A DNA stretch of 64,000 nucleotides, taken from contig NZ_CP046027.1 in NCBI RefSeq assembly GCF_009671065.1, forward strand, positions 744,001-808,000, written 5' to 3'. The translations under genes were made by a program, and so were the position numbers. The first letter of the stretch is position 1; every line of letters begins with the position of its first letter. The notes below the pieces were generated by a model. It worked only from the letters and a program-made list of their open reading frames with translations. It was not told the DNA's origin and made no database searches. The stretch is from Neisseria brasiliensis (lineage in GTDB: Bacteria; Pseudomonadota; Gammaproteobacteria; Burkholderiales; Neisseriaceae). Shown piece after piece: positions 35,209 through 43,532 of this stretch.

Positions 35209-35381
35209 ATTCGGCCTCCTTCTGCTCGGCCATTTTTCATCATACATACGATAATGAATGTATGCGTATTATGACCATTTCTAGCCGATTCGTTCTTATG
35301 GATTCGGCAAAAGCAGGTAAACCTCGGTAAACCGTATTAATCGGAAATATTCACCTGATGTGACTTTCAGACGGCCTAAAA

Positions 35382-36197
35382 TTATTGTGGCCATTGGCCT
35401 AAGGTAATGCGGTCGAGTCCGGCCAAATCTTGCAAAGTGTTCACTTCAGCAAACCCTTTCTCCATCAAGATTTCCCGCGCCGCCAAGCCCTGATTGTAGC
35501 CGTGTTCCAACAGCAGCCAGCCGCCTTGCTTCAAATATTGCGGCGCACCTGCAGCCAATTCGCGGATGCAGCTGAGGCCGTCTGAAAAATCGGTTAACGC
35601 AGTTGGCGGCTCGAAACGCAAATCGCCTTGTTGCAAATGCTCGTCTTCTGCTTCGATATAAGGCGGATTCGACACAATCACATCATAGCTATGCGGTTCA
35701 GACGGCCTATCCACGTCAAACCATGAGCCTAAAGCAAACTCTACCGCCGCGCCCAAATCCTGCGCATTGCTTTGCGCGGTTTGCAACGCACCGCTACTGA
35801 TGTCGGAAGCGCGCACCTTGGCATCCGGCCGTTCCAGCGCAATGATAACGGCAATCGCACCGCTGCCGGTGCCCAAGTCCCACACCTTGCCGCCTTGCGG
35901 CAAACGCGCCATCACTGCTTCGACCAAATGCTCGGTTTCAGGGCGAGGGATCAAGACATGCTGATTGACCGCAAACATGCGGCCGTAAAATTCGCGTTCA
36001 CCCAAAATATAGGCCATCGGCTCGCCGTTCAGACGGCGTTGCGCCACCGCGTCCAATTTCACTGCGGTTTCAGACGGCATTTCGGCATCGCCTTGCGTAA
36101 TCAACTGCACGCGCGAATAGCCGGTGATGTATTGCAGCAACATCCGCGCTTCATTTTTCGGCAGCGCAGATTGGCGCAACCATTGCTCTAAAGTCAT
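35382..36197 (-). CDS. prmC: Peptide chain release factor N5-glutamine methyltransferase PrmC
   Basis: The 271-residue methyltransferase modifies the GGQ glutamine of RF1 and RF2. It has an N-terminal helical domain, the tag IPRPETEHLVE, the SAM-binding motif DLGTGSGAIA and the catalytic NPPY (VSNPPYIEAED). A reverse DUS lies just past the stop. Another covers the region before the start. Confidence 0.96.
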   Translation of the reverse strand: MTLEQWLRQSALPKNEARMLLQYITGYSRVQLITQGDAEMPSETAVKLDAVAQRRLNGEPMAYILGEREFYGRMFAVNQHVLIPRPETEHLVEAVMARLPQGGKVWDLGTGSGAIAVIIALERPDAKVRASDISSGALQTAQSNAQDLGAAVEFALGSWFDVDRPSEPHSYDVIVSNPPYIEAEDEHLQQGDLRFEPPTALTDFSDGLSCIRELAAGAPQYLKQGGWLLLEHGYNQGLAAREILMEKGFAEVNTLQDLAGLDRITLGQWPQ

Positions 36198-36326
36198 TTC
36201 AGACGGCCTTTTCGTTGAATTGCTGCCATTATATCAGCGTTAAACTTTGATAAACGGTATTAAATAGCAGATATTCGGTTTACTGGCGCAATAAACCGTG
36301 TTTTAATGTCGGCATAAAATAATTTT

Positions 36327-37071
36327 GGGGCTTAGGAAGCAAAATCATCAAAAAACCTGATAAGCTCCTAATATGAAACTAAAAAATAAGTATCAAAAGT
36401 TCAGCAAAATTTCAGAGCAAAAGTTTAGAGAAATAATCCGCTGTTTTGCTCTTGATTTGACCGCTTCCGATACTGCTAAAATGACCGGCATTAGTGTACG
36501 CAGTATCAATCCTATTTTCCTGAAAATCAGACACAGGATTGCTGCTCTGTGCGAACAAAGCTCACCACTGTCCGGTGTGGTCGAATTAGATGAATCTTAC
36601 TTTGGTGCGCGACGTATCAGGGGTAAGCGCGGTCGCGGAGCGTCAGGTAAAACCATCGTATTTGGCATACTGAAACGCAATGGCGTGGTCTATACGGAAA
36701 TCGTTCCCGACGCTTCGAAAGCCTCACTAATCAAGGTCATACGTGGTCACATATCTGCTGACAGTGAAATCAATACTGACGGCTGGAAAGCATATGACGG
36801 TCTTGTCGATATGGGCTATGAGAAGCATTACCGTGTCCATCATGGTTCCAATGAGTTTGCTCGAGGAAAGCAACATATCAATGGTATTGAATCTTTTTGG
36901 AGTTATGCTAAGGGGCGTTTGGCTAAATTTCATGGTATTTCCAAAGAGATGTTTTATCTGCATCTCAAAGAAACGGAGTTTAGGTTTAACCACCGGCATG
37001 AAGATTTAGGTAAAATATTAATGAAGATGCTTCGAAATAACCCAATTTAATATTTTTGCTTCCTAAGCCCC
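36327..37071 (+). mobile_element. IS1595-family insertion sequence (IS1016-like)
   Basis: The 745-bp element has inverted ends GGGGCTTAGGAAGCAAAA and its complement TTTTGCTTCCTAAGCCCC. It encodes one intact transposase. It lies between prmC and a small acidic ORF and interrupts no recognisable gene. Confidence 0.88.
36373..37050 (+). CDS. IS1595-family transposase (IS1016-like)
   Basis: The 225-residue transposase has the ISXO2-like DDE domain: VVELDESYFGARRIRGKRGRG, NTDGWKAYDGL and HINGIESFWSYAKGRLAKFHGI. The N-terminus has a short helix-turn-helix (SDTAKMTGISVRSINPIF). It is intact. Confidence 0.92.
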   Translation: MKLKNKYQKFSKISEQKFREIIRCFALDLTASDTAKMTGISVRSINPIFLKIRHRIAALCEQSSPLSGVVELDESYFGARRIRGKRGRGASGKTIVFGILKRNGVVYTEIVPDASKASLIKVIRGHISADSEINTDGWKAYDGLVDMGYEKHYRVHHGSNEFARGKQHINGIESFWSYAKGRLAKFHGISKEMFYLHLKETEFRFNHRHEDLGKILMKMLRNNPI

Positions 37072-37134
37072 TTCATTATTATTTCTTCAGTGGTTATTCA
37101 TTCAGACGGCATTTTAACACGAAGCCTAAAGAAA

Positions 37135-37163
37135 AGGCCGTCTGAAACAATTTCAGACGGCCT
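37135..37163 (-). terminator. DUS terminator of the acidic small protein gene
   Basis: An inverted DUS pair lies 15 bp after the stop of the minus-strand gene starting at 37408. Confidence 0.65.
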
Positions 37164-37177
37164 GTATATTCATTGGA

Positions 37178-37408
37178 TTACTCGTCGACTTTGGTTTCCA
37201 AGCCGCCGATCGGACCGGAATCCGGCACAATCTCTTCTTCATCCAATTTGCGCGCTTCGATTTCTTCGTCAGACAACGGCTCTTCGGCATAACGCACAAC
37301 GCTGTCCACCGAATCTTCAATCACCAATTCACGCTCCAGCGCTTCCATTTCGGCAGCAGAAGAGACGTCGAAAGTGCTGTCTTGGTTGTTTGGGGTATTC
37401 GTGCTCAT
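37178..37408 (-). CDS. Small acidic hypothetical protein
   Basis: The 76-residue protein starts at 37408 after AAGGAG (MSTNTPNNQDSTFDVSS). It is highly acidic, with the run EMEALERELVIEDSVD followed by YAEEPLSDEEIEARKLDEEEIVPDS, and has no transmembrane segment or cysteine. No family is recognised beyond similarity to short conserved neisserial hypotheticals. The good ribosome-binding site and dedicated DUS terminator support it as a real gene. Confidence 0.65.
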   Translation of the reverse strand: MSTNTPNNQDSTFDVSSAAEMEALERELVIEDSVDSVVRYAEEPLSDEEIEARKLDEEEIVPDSGPIGGLETKVDE

Positions 37409-37642
37409 GGTTTTCTCCTTATTTGAATGAACATATTTTTTACAACGTGTCTTCATCGTAACAGAAAAACCGTTACCAGCCGTCTGAAAATGTATTTTTT
37501 GGTAAATATAAAGGCCGAGACCTTTGCAAAACCCCTCTTAAATCCCATGTAAAGTAACTATAGTTACCAAGCGGCATAATACTTCCCAAACACCCTAAAA
37601 TCCTCTAAATTCCCTTTAAGCCGAATTTAGAGGATTTTCTTC

Positions 37643-38647
37643 ATGAGCAGCTTCTTCAAACAAACCGTCGAAACTATCGTTGGTAAAGACCCCGACCGCT
37701 TTCCCTTGCTCAAAATTCAGCTCATTATCGACTGGCAGCCCATTGCCGATTATCTCGAACAACAAAAAGGCCGCTATACCCGTCATCACGGCGGCCGCCC
37801 CGCCTATTCATTATTGTCCATGTTTAAAGCCGTCTTACTCGGCCAATGGCACAGCCTGTCCGATCCCGAACTCGAACACAGTCTCATTACCCGTATCGAC
37901 TTTTATCTCTTCTGCGGTTTTGACGAGCTCAACACCCCCGACCACAGCACACTGTGCCGTTACCGCAACTGGCTGGCACAAAACAATCTACTTGCCGAAT
38001 TACTGGATTTGATTAACCGCCAATTAACCGACAAAGGCTTAAAAATCCAACATGCCAAAGCAGCCGTTATTGACGCCACCATAATCCAAACAGCCGGCGG
38101 CAAACAGCGACGGGCGATTGAAACCGATGAAAACGGTGTGGTTTCAGAAAACACTCCCAGCAAAGACCAAGATGCCCGCTGGGTGAAGAAGGACGGTAAG
38201 TTCAAACTCGGTTATAAACAACATACTCGTACCGACCATGAAGGCTATATCGAGAAACTGCACATCAGTCCGGCCAACGAACACGAATGCAATCACTTTG
38301 AACCGTTGCTGCAAGATATTGCCGAAGGCACCAAGGTTTATGCTGACAAAGGATATGACAGTAAAGCCAATCGAGCCTTACTGCAACAAAAAGGACTTTC
38401 AGACGGCATTATGCGTAAGGCGCACCGGGGTCATCCGTTAACTGAAGAAGATAAGGCAAGAAATAAGCAATTGTCGAAAACGCGTTATGTGGTGGAACAG
38501 AGCTTTGGTACGCTACACCGTAAATTCCGCTACCACCGTGCGGCTTACTTCGGCTTATTGAAAGTGACTGCGCAAAGTCATTTGAAAGCGATTTGTATCA
38601 ACCTGCTGAAGGCTGCCAACAGGCTTCGTGTGTCTGCTGCCGCGTGA
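37643..38647 (+). CDS. IS5-family transposase (IS1106-like)
   Basis: The 334-residue transposase closely resembles that of neisserial IS1106: RPAYSLLSMFKAVLLGQWHSLSDPELEHSLITRIDF, VIDATIIQTAGGKQRRAIE, YADKGYDSKANR and RYVVEQSFGTLHRKFRY give the DDE residues. It is full length. It could act in trans on the short elements carrying the same ends in this window. Confidence 0.94.
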   Translation: MSSFFKQTVETIVGKDPDRFPLLKIQLIIDWQPIADYLEQQKGRYTRHHGGRPAYSLLSMFKAVLLGQWHSLSDPELEHSLITRIDFYLFCGFDELNTPDHSTLCRYRNWLAQNNLLAELLDLINRQLTDKGLKIQHAKAAVIDATIIQTAGGKQRRAIETDENGVVSENTPSKDQDARWVKKDGKFKLGYKQHTRTDHEGYIEKLHISPANEHECNHFEPLLQDIAEGTKVYADKGYDSKANRALLQQKGLSDGIMRKAHRGHPLTEEDKARNKQLSKTRYVVEQSFGTLHRKFRYHRAAYFGLLKVTAQSHLKAICINLLKAANRLRVSAAA

Positions 38648-38707
38648 AAAGGGGGAAATGTGCCCGAGAATAGGGAATTTTAGGTAATGATTGGGGATTT
38701 TATGTTG

Positions 38708-38745
38708 AAAAAAAGCTTACTTAGTAACCTAAGTAAGCTTTTTTT
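38708..38745 (+). terminator. Hairpin terminator inside the IS1106-like element
   Basis: AAAAAAAGCTTACTTAG, a 4-nt loop, and its perfect complement ending in a T run lie about 60 bp after the transposase stop. It is symmetric and so could stop transcription from both sides. Confidence 0.8.
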
Positions 38746-38774
38746 GATAGTGGGCAGGGTTTTGCAAAGGTCTC

Positions 38775-38806
38775 AGGCCGTCTGAAAATTTACTTTCAGA
38801 CGGCCT
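38775..38806 (-). terminator. DUS terminator of tldD
   Basis: An inverted DUS pair abuts the IS end and lies 6 bp past the tldD stop. Confidence 0.65.
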
Positions 38807-38811
38807 ATCAC

Positions 38812-40254
38812 TCAAATTTCACTTCCCCCAACGGTCAGCCCCGCATCAATACGTAAGGTCGGTTGCCCTACGCCGACGGGTACGCTTTGGCCGTCTTTGC
38901 CGCATACGCCCACGCCGCTGTCGAGCGCGGTGTCGTTGCCAGCCATGGAAACGTGTTTCAACACTTCCGCGCCGCTGCCGATGATGGTCCCGCCTTTGAC
39001 CGGATATTGCAGTTTGCCATTTTCAATCCACCATGCTTCTGAAGCGGAAAACACGAATTTGCCGCTGGTGATGTCGACTTGGCCACCGCCGAAGTTGACG
39101 GCGTAAATGCCTTTATCCACCGAAGCGATGATTTCTTGCGGGTCGTAGGCGCCGTTTTCCATAAAAGTGTTGGTCATGCGCGGCATAGGGGCGGAGGCGT
39201 AGCTTTCGCGGCGGCCGTTGCCGGTCACCGGTACGCCCATCAGGCGCGCGTTGGTTTCGTCTTGCATGTAGCCGACCAAAATGCCGTCTTCAATCAACAC
39301 GGTGCGGCGGGTTTCGTTGCCTTCGTCGTCGATATTGAGCGAGCCGCGGCGGTCGGCGATGTCGCCCTGATCGACCACAGTCACGCCTTTGGCAGCCACT
39401 TGGTCGCCGATGCGGCCGGTAAACACGCTGGTTTTTTTGCGGTTGAAGTCGCCTTCCAAACCATGCCCCACGGCTTCATGCAGCAATACGCCCGGCCAGC
39501 CGTTGCCCAAGACCACGGTCATCTCACCGGCAGGCGCAGGGCGCGATTCGAGATTGGTTAGGGCTTGCTTCACGGCGGAATCGACAAATTTCTGTACCAA
39601 TTGTTCGTCAAAATAAGCCAAATCATAACGGCCGCCACCGCCCGAACTGCCCTGCTCGCGGCGGTCGCCCTGTTTGGCAATCACGCTCACATTCAGCCGC
39701 ACCATCGGGCGGATATCGGCGGCGTATTTGCCATCCAAACGTGCGAGGTAAATCATGTCATGTTCGCAGGTCAAACCGGCCATTACTTGTACAATACGCG
39801 GGTCGGCGGCTTTGGCCAAGGCCTCGACTTTGTTTAACAAGGCAACTTTGGCAGCAGAATCCAAGCTGGCAATCGGGTCAATCACGGCATGCACCGGTTT
39901 GCCGTACACCGCGCTAGGTACTTGAATGCTTTGTTCGCGCCCCGCCGTGCCAATCACGCGCACGGCTTGAGCGGAGCGGTTAATCGAATCAATGTTGAGG
40001 CTGTCGGCATAGGCAAAAGCGGTTTTGTCGCCCGATACGGCACGCACGCCGACGCCTTGGTCAATCTGAAAACTGCCCGATTTCACCATGCCTTCTTCCA
40101 AATGCCAGCTTTCATAGGCCGTGCGCTGGCAGTAGATATCGGCATAATCGACATGATGCGCGCCAATCAGGCTCAGGCTTTTGGCCAATAATTCCGGTGA
40201 GAGTTGATTGGCTTCGAGCAAATCGCGTTGTACTTGAGAATAGGTTTGCTGCAT
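38812..40254 (-). CDS. tldD: Metalloprotease TldD
   Basis: The 480-residue protein is the TldD subunit of the TldD/TldE heterodimeric metalloprotease. The metal-binding helix is LLHEAVGHGLEGDF (HExxxH). Other family segments are GVGVRAVSGDKTAFAYAD, FVFSASEAWWIENGKLQYPVKG and the C-terminal GQPTLRIDAGLTVGG. In other bacteria TldD/E processes peptides such as microcin B17 and antitoxin CcdA. tldE is not in the window. Confidence 0.96.
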   Translation of the reverse strand: MQQTYSQVQRDLLEANQLSPELLAKSLSLIGAHHVDYADIYCQRTAYESWHLEEGMVKSGSFQIDQGVGVRAVSGDKTAFAYADSLNIDSINRSAQAVRVIGTAGREQSIQVPSAVYGKPVHAVIDPIASLDSAAKVALLNKVEALAKAADPRIVQVMAGLTCEHDMIYLARLDGKYAADIRPMVRLNVSVIAKQGDRREQGSSGGGGRYDLAYFDEQLVQKFVDSAVKQALTNLESRPAPAGEMTVVLGNGWPGVLLHEAVGHGLEGDFNRKKTSVFTGRIGDQVAAKGVTVVDQGDIADRRGSLNIDDEGNETRRTVLIEDGILVGYMQDETNARLMGVPVTGNGRRESYASAPMPRMTNTFMENGAYDPQEIIASVDKGIYAVNFGGGQVDITSGKFVFSASEAWWIENGKLQYPVKGGTIIGSGAEVLKHVSMAGNDTALDSGVGVCGKDGQSVPVGVGQPTLRIDAGLTVGGSEI

Positions 40255-40448
40255 TGTTTTCAGACGGCCTTTTCAAAAAAGTGTAATCAAAAGAGTGGTG
40301 TGGAATTATACGGTATTTGTACAGGCTTGGGCATGTTGATTGCTTGCTGCTATGCCGGTTTTTGTGTTTGCATATCCGAGAGAGCAAATTTTATTTTTAT
40401 CAAATTCAATTATTTATCAAAAAATTTCCCGATAAATTCACTTTGTTA

Positions 40449-40476
40449 TTGATAATAGTTATTATTAGCGTATAAT
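40449..40476 (+). promoter_or_regulatory. Fur-box promoter of candidate sRNA
   Basis: TTGATA (40449-40454) and TATAAT (40471-40476) are spaced 16 bp. The intervening GATAATAGTTATTATTAGC (40451-40469) matches 14 of 19 positions of the Fur consensus GATAATGATAATCATTATC. Iron-loaded Fur bound here would occlude the promoter. Confidence 0.7.
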
Positions 40477-40482
40477 GAATTC

Positions 40483-40690
40483 ACTCGGCAGCGTCCTGCA
40501 CCGAGCCATTAAACAACAGAATGACCCCTTTTTAATTTTTCCTTAAACTTTGCTTCGTCGGCCAATCTCCCTATTGCCCGACATCTTCATCGGAGTGTGC
40601 GTATACGACATATTGACTGTTCCCTTTATCAGATACTCAAAACCGAAAAACAGCAAACCCGTTGTCTCGACAACGGGTTTGCTGTTTGAT
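40483..40690 (+). ncRNA. Candidate iron-responsive sRNA (NrrF-like)
   Basis: A transcript starting about 7 nt after the -10 box would begin with a small stem-loop (CTCGG...CCGAG). It would run through a C/U-rich unpaired stretch and end in a perfect 15-bp hairpin (CAGCAAACCCGTTGT at 40651, loop CTCG) followed by TTTGAT. A Fur-repressed promoter plus intrinsic terminator with no ORF is the layout of NrrF, the neisserial RyhB-like sRNA that lowers succinate dehydrogenase under iron limitation. Identity with NrrF was not verified by alignment. Confidence 0.55.
40651..40684 (+). terminator. Strong intrinsic terminator of the candidate sRNA
   Basis: A perfect 15-bp stem with a CTCG tetraloop is followed by a short T run. 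It is far stronger than the DUS hairpins around it. Confidence 0.75.
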
Positions 40691-40712
40691 AAATGTCTGA
40701 AATAAAAAGGCT

Positions 40713-40855
40713 GAGACCTTTGCAAAACCCTAGATTTGAGTACAGTTCAAAGTTGTAGTAGCGCAGAAAGCGAAGACATATCATCAAGATAGGCAAGCTT
40801 TCGAGCAGCGCACAACGAAGAAATGTGCCAAAGATAGGGATTTTGCAAAGGTCTC
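40713..40855. repeat. Short element with IS1106-type ends, no dRS3
   Basis: This 143-bp sequence is bounded by GAGACCTTTGCAAAAC and TTTTGCAAAGGTCTC. Its right part (GAAATGTGCC-AAAGATAGGGATTTTG) resembles the tail of the IS1106-like element (GAAATGTGCC-CGAGAATAGGGAATTTT), suggesting an internally deleted derivative. Its right flank is a DUS. Confidence 0.65.
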
Positions 40856-40890
40856 AGGCCGTCTGAAAACATACATTTTTCAGACGGCCT
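40856..40890 (-). terminator. DUS terminator of SPOR gene
   Basis: An inverted DUS pair lies 13 bp past the stop of the SPOR-domain gene. Confidence 0.65.
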
Positions 40891-40902
40891 CGAATATCAT
40901 GA

Positions 40903-41784
40903 TTAACGACAAGCACGCACATTCAAATTACCGTAGCGCCCCACCACATTGCGGATATCTTGCGCATCACGTTCGCCAACAGCCATAAAGGTCACGGTCA
41001 TGCGCGAGACGCTCAAAGTGCCATCGGGTGCGCTGCTTTTTTCCTCCTGCTCCAAAATACGCGCGCCACCGAAACCGGCACCGGCCAAGCGTGAAATCAG
41101 GATTTGCGCCGAAGAGCGGCTGCGGGTCACGCCCATGCTGATTTCGCCGTTGTACACCACGCCGGTGAAGCCTTTGCTGTTTAAGTTTTCCAACTGCGCC
41201 ATGGCATCGCCGTCAGACGGCAACAACACGCGGAAGGTTTTGTTCACTGCATTTTCGCCTTTTTTAGCCGAACGTTTTTCCACGCTGCGGCTGGCGGCAT
41301 GCGGCCAACGGGTCAGCAGGCCTTTGATGCGGTGGTAATCGTCTTCATCCATAGAAACACTGGCGGTGGCAACACATTGACGCGGTGCGTTATCGCCTTG
41401 CTCAATATTGGCCTGAGTTCCCGTCTGCAAATCCATACCTTTTTGCTGCGCTTCTTTTTCTCGCTTGGCCTTTTCTTCGCGCGCTTTTTTCTCTTTAGCC
41501 AGCTTTTCTTCACGCTCTTTTTGTTTGCGTGCGGCGATGGCTTCTTCCGATTCAGGTTCCGGAATGTCGGCGTTGTTTTCCGGCACGTTAATCCACTCCG
41601 GTGCGCTGTTTTCAGACGGCGCAGCAGATTGCGGCTCCAAAGAAGCCGGACGTGCCAATTCATGTGTTCCGCCTTCCAGCGGCGCATTGGCTGCTTCAGG
41701 CTGCTTTTCTGTCATGCGGTGCGCCACCATTCCCCCGAATACGATGATATTAAGTGCAACCAACACGGCGAATAACCATTTCAT
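40903..41784 (-). CDS. SPOR domain-containing membrane protein
   Basis: The 293-residue protein has one N-terminal transmembrane segment (LFAVLVALNIIVFGGMVAH). An acidic/proline linker and a charged coiled coil at about residues 83-116 (RKQKEREEKLAKEKKAREEK) follow. A C-terminal SPOR-like domain comes next (FRVLLPSDGDAMAQLENLNSKGF, SRSSAQILISRLAGAGFGGARI). SPOR domains bind denuded peptidoglycan, so a cell-envelope or division role is likely. Its ATG overlaps the birA-coaX stop (ATGA). Confidence 0.8.
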   Translation of the reverse strand: MKWLFAVLVALNIIVFGGMVAHRMTEKQPEAANAPLEGGTHELARPASLEPQSAAPSENSAPEWINVPENNADIPEPESEEAIAARKQKEREEKLAKEKKAREEKAKREKEAQQKGMDLQTGTQANIEQGDNAPRQCVATASVSMDEDDYHRIKGLLTRWPHAASRSVEKRSAKKGENAVNKTFRVLLPSDGDAMAQLENLNSKGFTGVVYNGEISMGVTRSRSSAQILISRLAGAGFGGARILEQEEKSSAPDGTLSVSRMTVTFMAVGERDAQDIRNVVGRYGNLNVRACR

Positions 41785-43532
41785 TTTTGTTCTATCCAGT
41801 TGAGTAAGCCGTAAATGACGAGATTATCTACAATTTTGACTGTGTTGTCCAAAACAAATGCTTCCGGCAGGGCCTGCACCACTTTGGCTGCCCCGCCACC
41901 GGTGATGATGACGTCAACCTGCTTTTCCGTGCCGACTTTTTGTTTCAGACGGCCATGCATCATCATCAACGCACCACATACCGCGTCCATCATGCCGCTG
42001 GCCAAAGCATTCGACGTGGTCGTCGGGAACGGATATACCTTGCCGATGGGTCGATTCAGGTTGGCGGTTTTCAGTGCCATCGCTTCTTTCATCAGATGAA
42101 AACCGGGCATAATCGTGCCACCGAGATAGTGGTTATCATCGGTCAGCGCATCGGTGGTCACTGCGGTACCGCAACTCACCACCACGCAGGCATTTTGGCT
42201 GAAGCGGCGGCTGCCCAAGGCGTTGAACCAACGGTCGGAACCATGTTCCGCCGGATTGCGGTAATGATTGCGTACGCCCAAACCTTGCACCATCGACGGC
42301 AACCATTCGACCGGCTGGGACAATTGTTCCGCCACCAAGGCTTTTTTGGTTTCGCCACACACGGCGCAGCCAACTACTTTCACCAGGCCGTCTGAACGCT
42401 CGCGCCATTCTTCACCCAGGCGGCTTAAATCGCGGTAAGGTGCTCGACTCACTTCGCTGAATGCACCGTTCTCTACCCATGCCCATTTCAGCTGACTGTT
42501 GCCGCCGTCAAGCAGCAAATAGCGCTCGTTGCGCACAATGATTTGCGGTATGGGATTATCGTTTGGGCGCAAACTGATTTCGCCGCTGACGATGGTTTTC
42601 TCGCCTGCGGCAGTCGCCAAACGCAACGCGCCCTGCTCATTCACGCCTGATACCGTACCCTCATGAAGCACCACACCGTCTTGCAACAACATCACCGGAC
42701 GGTTGTGGTCGCGGTTGGCAGCCTGATATTCGCCCAACATCGCACCAAAACCGCTTTTAGCAAAGGCTTCAAACGCGCTGTTTAACTCAGCCAGCAATGC
42801 GCTCATTAATTGGTTTACGGTTGCGCCACGTTGTGAGGCCGTCTGAAACAAAGCCTGTACCGAAGCGGCGTTTTCCACTTCTTTGGGCAACACAAAATTC
42901 ACACCGATGCCAACCACCGCCACCGTTTGGCCGCCGTTGCGTACAGTTTCAATCAAAATGCCGCCGAGCTTGTCGCGCCCAACCACCAAATCATTCGGCC
43001 ATTTGATTTGCGTATTCAAACCCAGTTTCGCCAACGCACGATTACAGGCCAAGGCTGCCACCAAAGCCAACGCGCTTAATTCGTGCTGCGGCTTATCAAA
43101 TGCCCAGCCGAAGCTGAACATCAGACATTCGCCCAAACGGTGCTGCCAACTGCGCCCCTGCCGTCCGCGCCCTTTGCTTTGAACATGCGCCACACATAAG
43201 GCTTTGTGTGCTTTTTGTGCCGACTCGCGCGCCAAGGCCAAGATTTCATCATTGCTGGAAACGCATTCATTTTTCAAGGCCGTCTGAAAACCATACATTT
43301 GCGCCAAACGCTGCAAGGCTTGGGATTCAAACACCGCCAAGCGCCGCACCAGCCGCCATTGCCCATCGTGTTGACGCAACAAACCGCGGATATGAGGCGG
43401 CATTTGCTGCCAGAATCCGTTGAGTTGCTGTGGCTTCACACCGGCCAAACGGCTCAGTTGCGACACATGATGCGGCAGGCCGTCTGAAAGTGCCGCCAAT
43501 ACCTGCCAATGCTGAGGCTTCATACTGCTCAT
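41781..43532 (-). CDS. Fused biotin protein ligase BirA / type III pantothenate kinase CoaX
   Basis: The 583-residue fusion joins three parts. A short N-terminal winged-helix-like region (to about 90) precedes a biotin ligase domain at about 90-330 (SKGRGRQGRSWQH, KWPNDLVVGRDKLGGILIET, VGIGVNFVLP). A CoaX domain runs from about 338 (LLLDGGNSQLKWAW, GSDRWFNALGSRR, VVSCGTAVTTDAL, GGTIMPGFHLM). It attaches biotin to carboxylase and phosphorylates pantothenate for coenzyme A. This fusion is known in Neisseria. Both ends overlap neighbours by ATGA, so rfaE2, this gene and the SPOR gene are translationally coupled. Confidence 0.93.
   Translation of the reverse strand: MSSMKPQHWQVLAALSDGLPHHVSQLSRLAGVKPQQLNGFWQQMPPHIRGLLRQHDGQWRLVRRLAVFESQALQRLAQMYGFQTALKNECVSSNDEILALARESAQKAHKALCVAHVQSKGRGRQGRSWQHRLGECLMFSFGWAFDKPQHELSALALVAALACNRALAKLGLNTQIKWPNDLVVGRDKLGGILIETVRNGGQTVAVVGIGVNFVLPKEVENAASVQALFQTASQRGATVNQLMSALLAELNSAFEAFAKSGFGAMLGEYQAANRDHNRPVMLLQDGVVLHEGTVSGVNEQGALRLATAAGEKTIVSGEISLRPNDNPIPQIIVRNERYLLLDGGNSQLKWAWVENGAFSEVSRAPYRDLSRLGEEWRERSDGLVKVVGCAVCGETKKALVAEQLSQPVEWLPSMVQGLGVRNHYRNPAEHGSDRWFNALGSRRFSQNACVVVSCGTAVTTDALTDDNHYLGGTIMPGFHLMKEAMALKTANLNRPIGKVYPFPTTTSNALASGMMDAVCGALMMMHGRLKQKVGTEKQVDVIITGGGAAKVVQALPEAFVLDNTVKIVDNLVIYGLLNWIEQK

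Larger units (their letters stand above)
37517..38774 (+). mobile_element. IS5-family insertion sequence (IS1106-like)
   Basis: The element of about 1258 bp has ends GAGACCTTTGCAAAAC and GTTTTGCAAAGGTCTC and contains a complete transposase. A rho-independent-type hairpin near its right end (38708-38745) would stop the transposase transcript. The left flank reads AAAGGCC and the right flank AGGCCGTCTGAA, consistent with insertion at the first half of a DUS and a short GGC/AGGCC duplication. Confidence 0.9.
40255..40902. other. Intergenic region tldD-SPOR gene
   Basis: This 648-bp gap holds a reverse DUS before tldD, the Fur-box promoter at 40449-40476, the candidate sRNA to 40690, a 143-bp IS1106-ended repeat, and a DUS terminator for the SPOR gene. 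The open frames across it are short and contradict these signals. Confidence 0.6.

Noticed and set aside
40543..40725. 60-residue minus-strand ORF
   Set aside because: It runs through the sRNA terminator hairpin and into the repeat element and lacks a ribosome-binding site.
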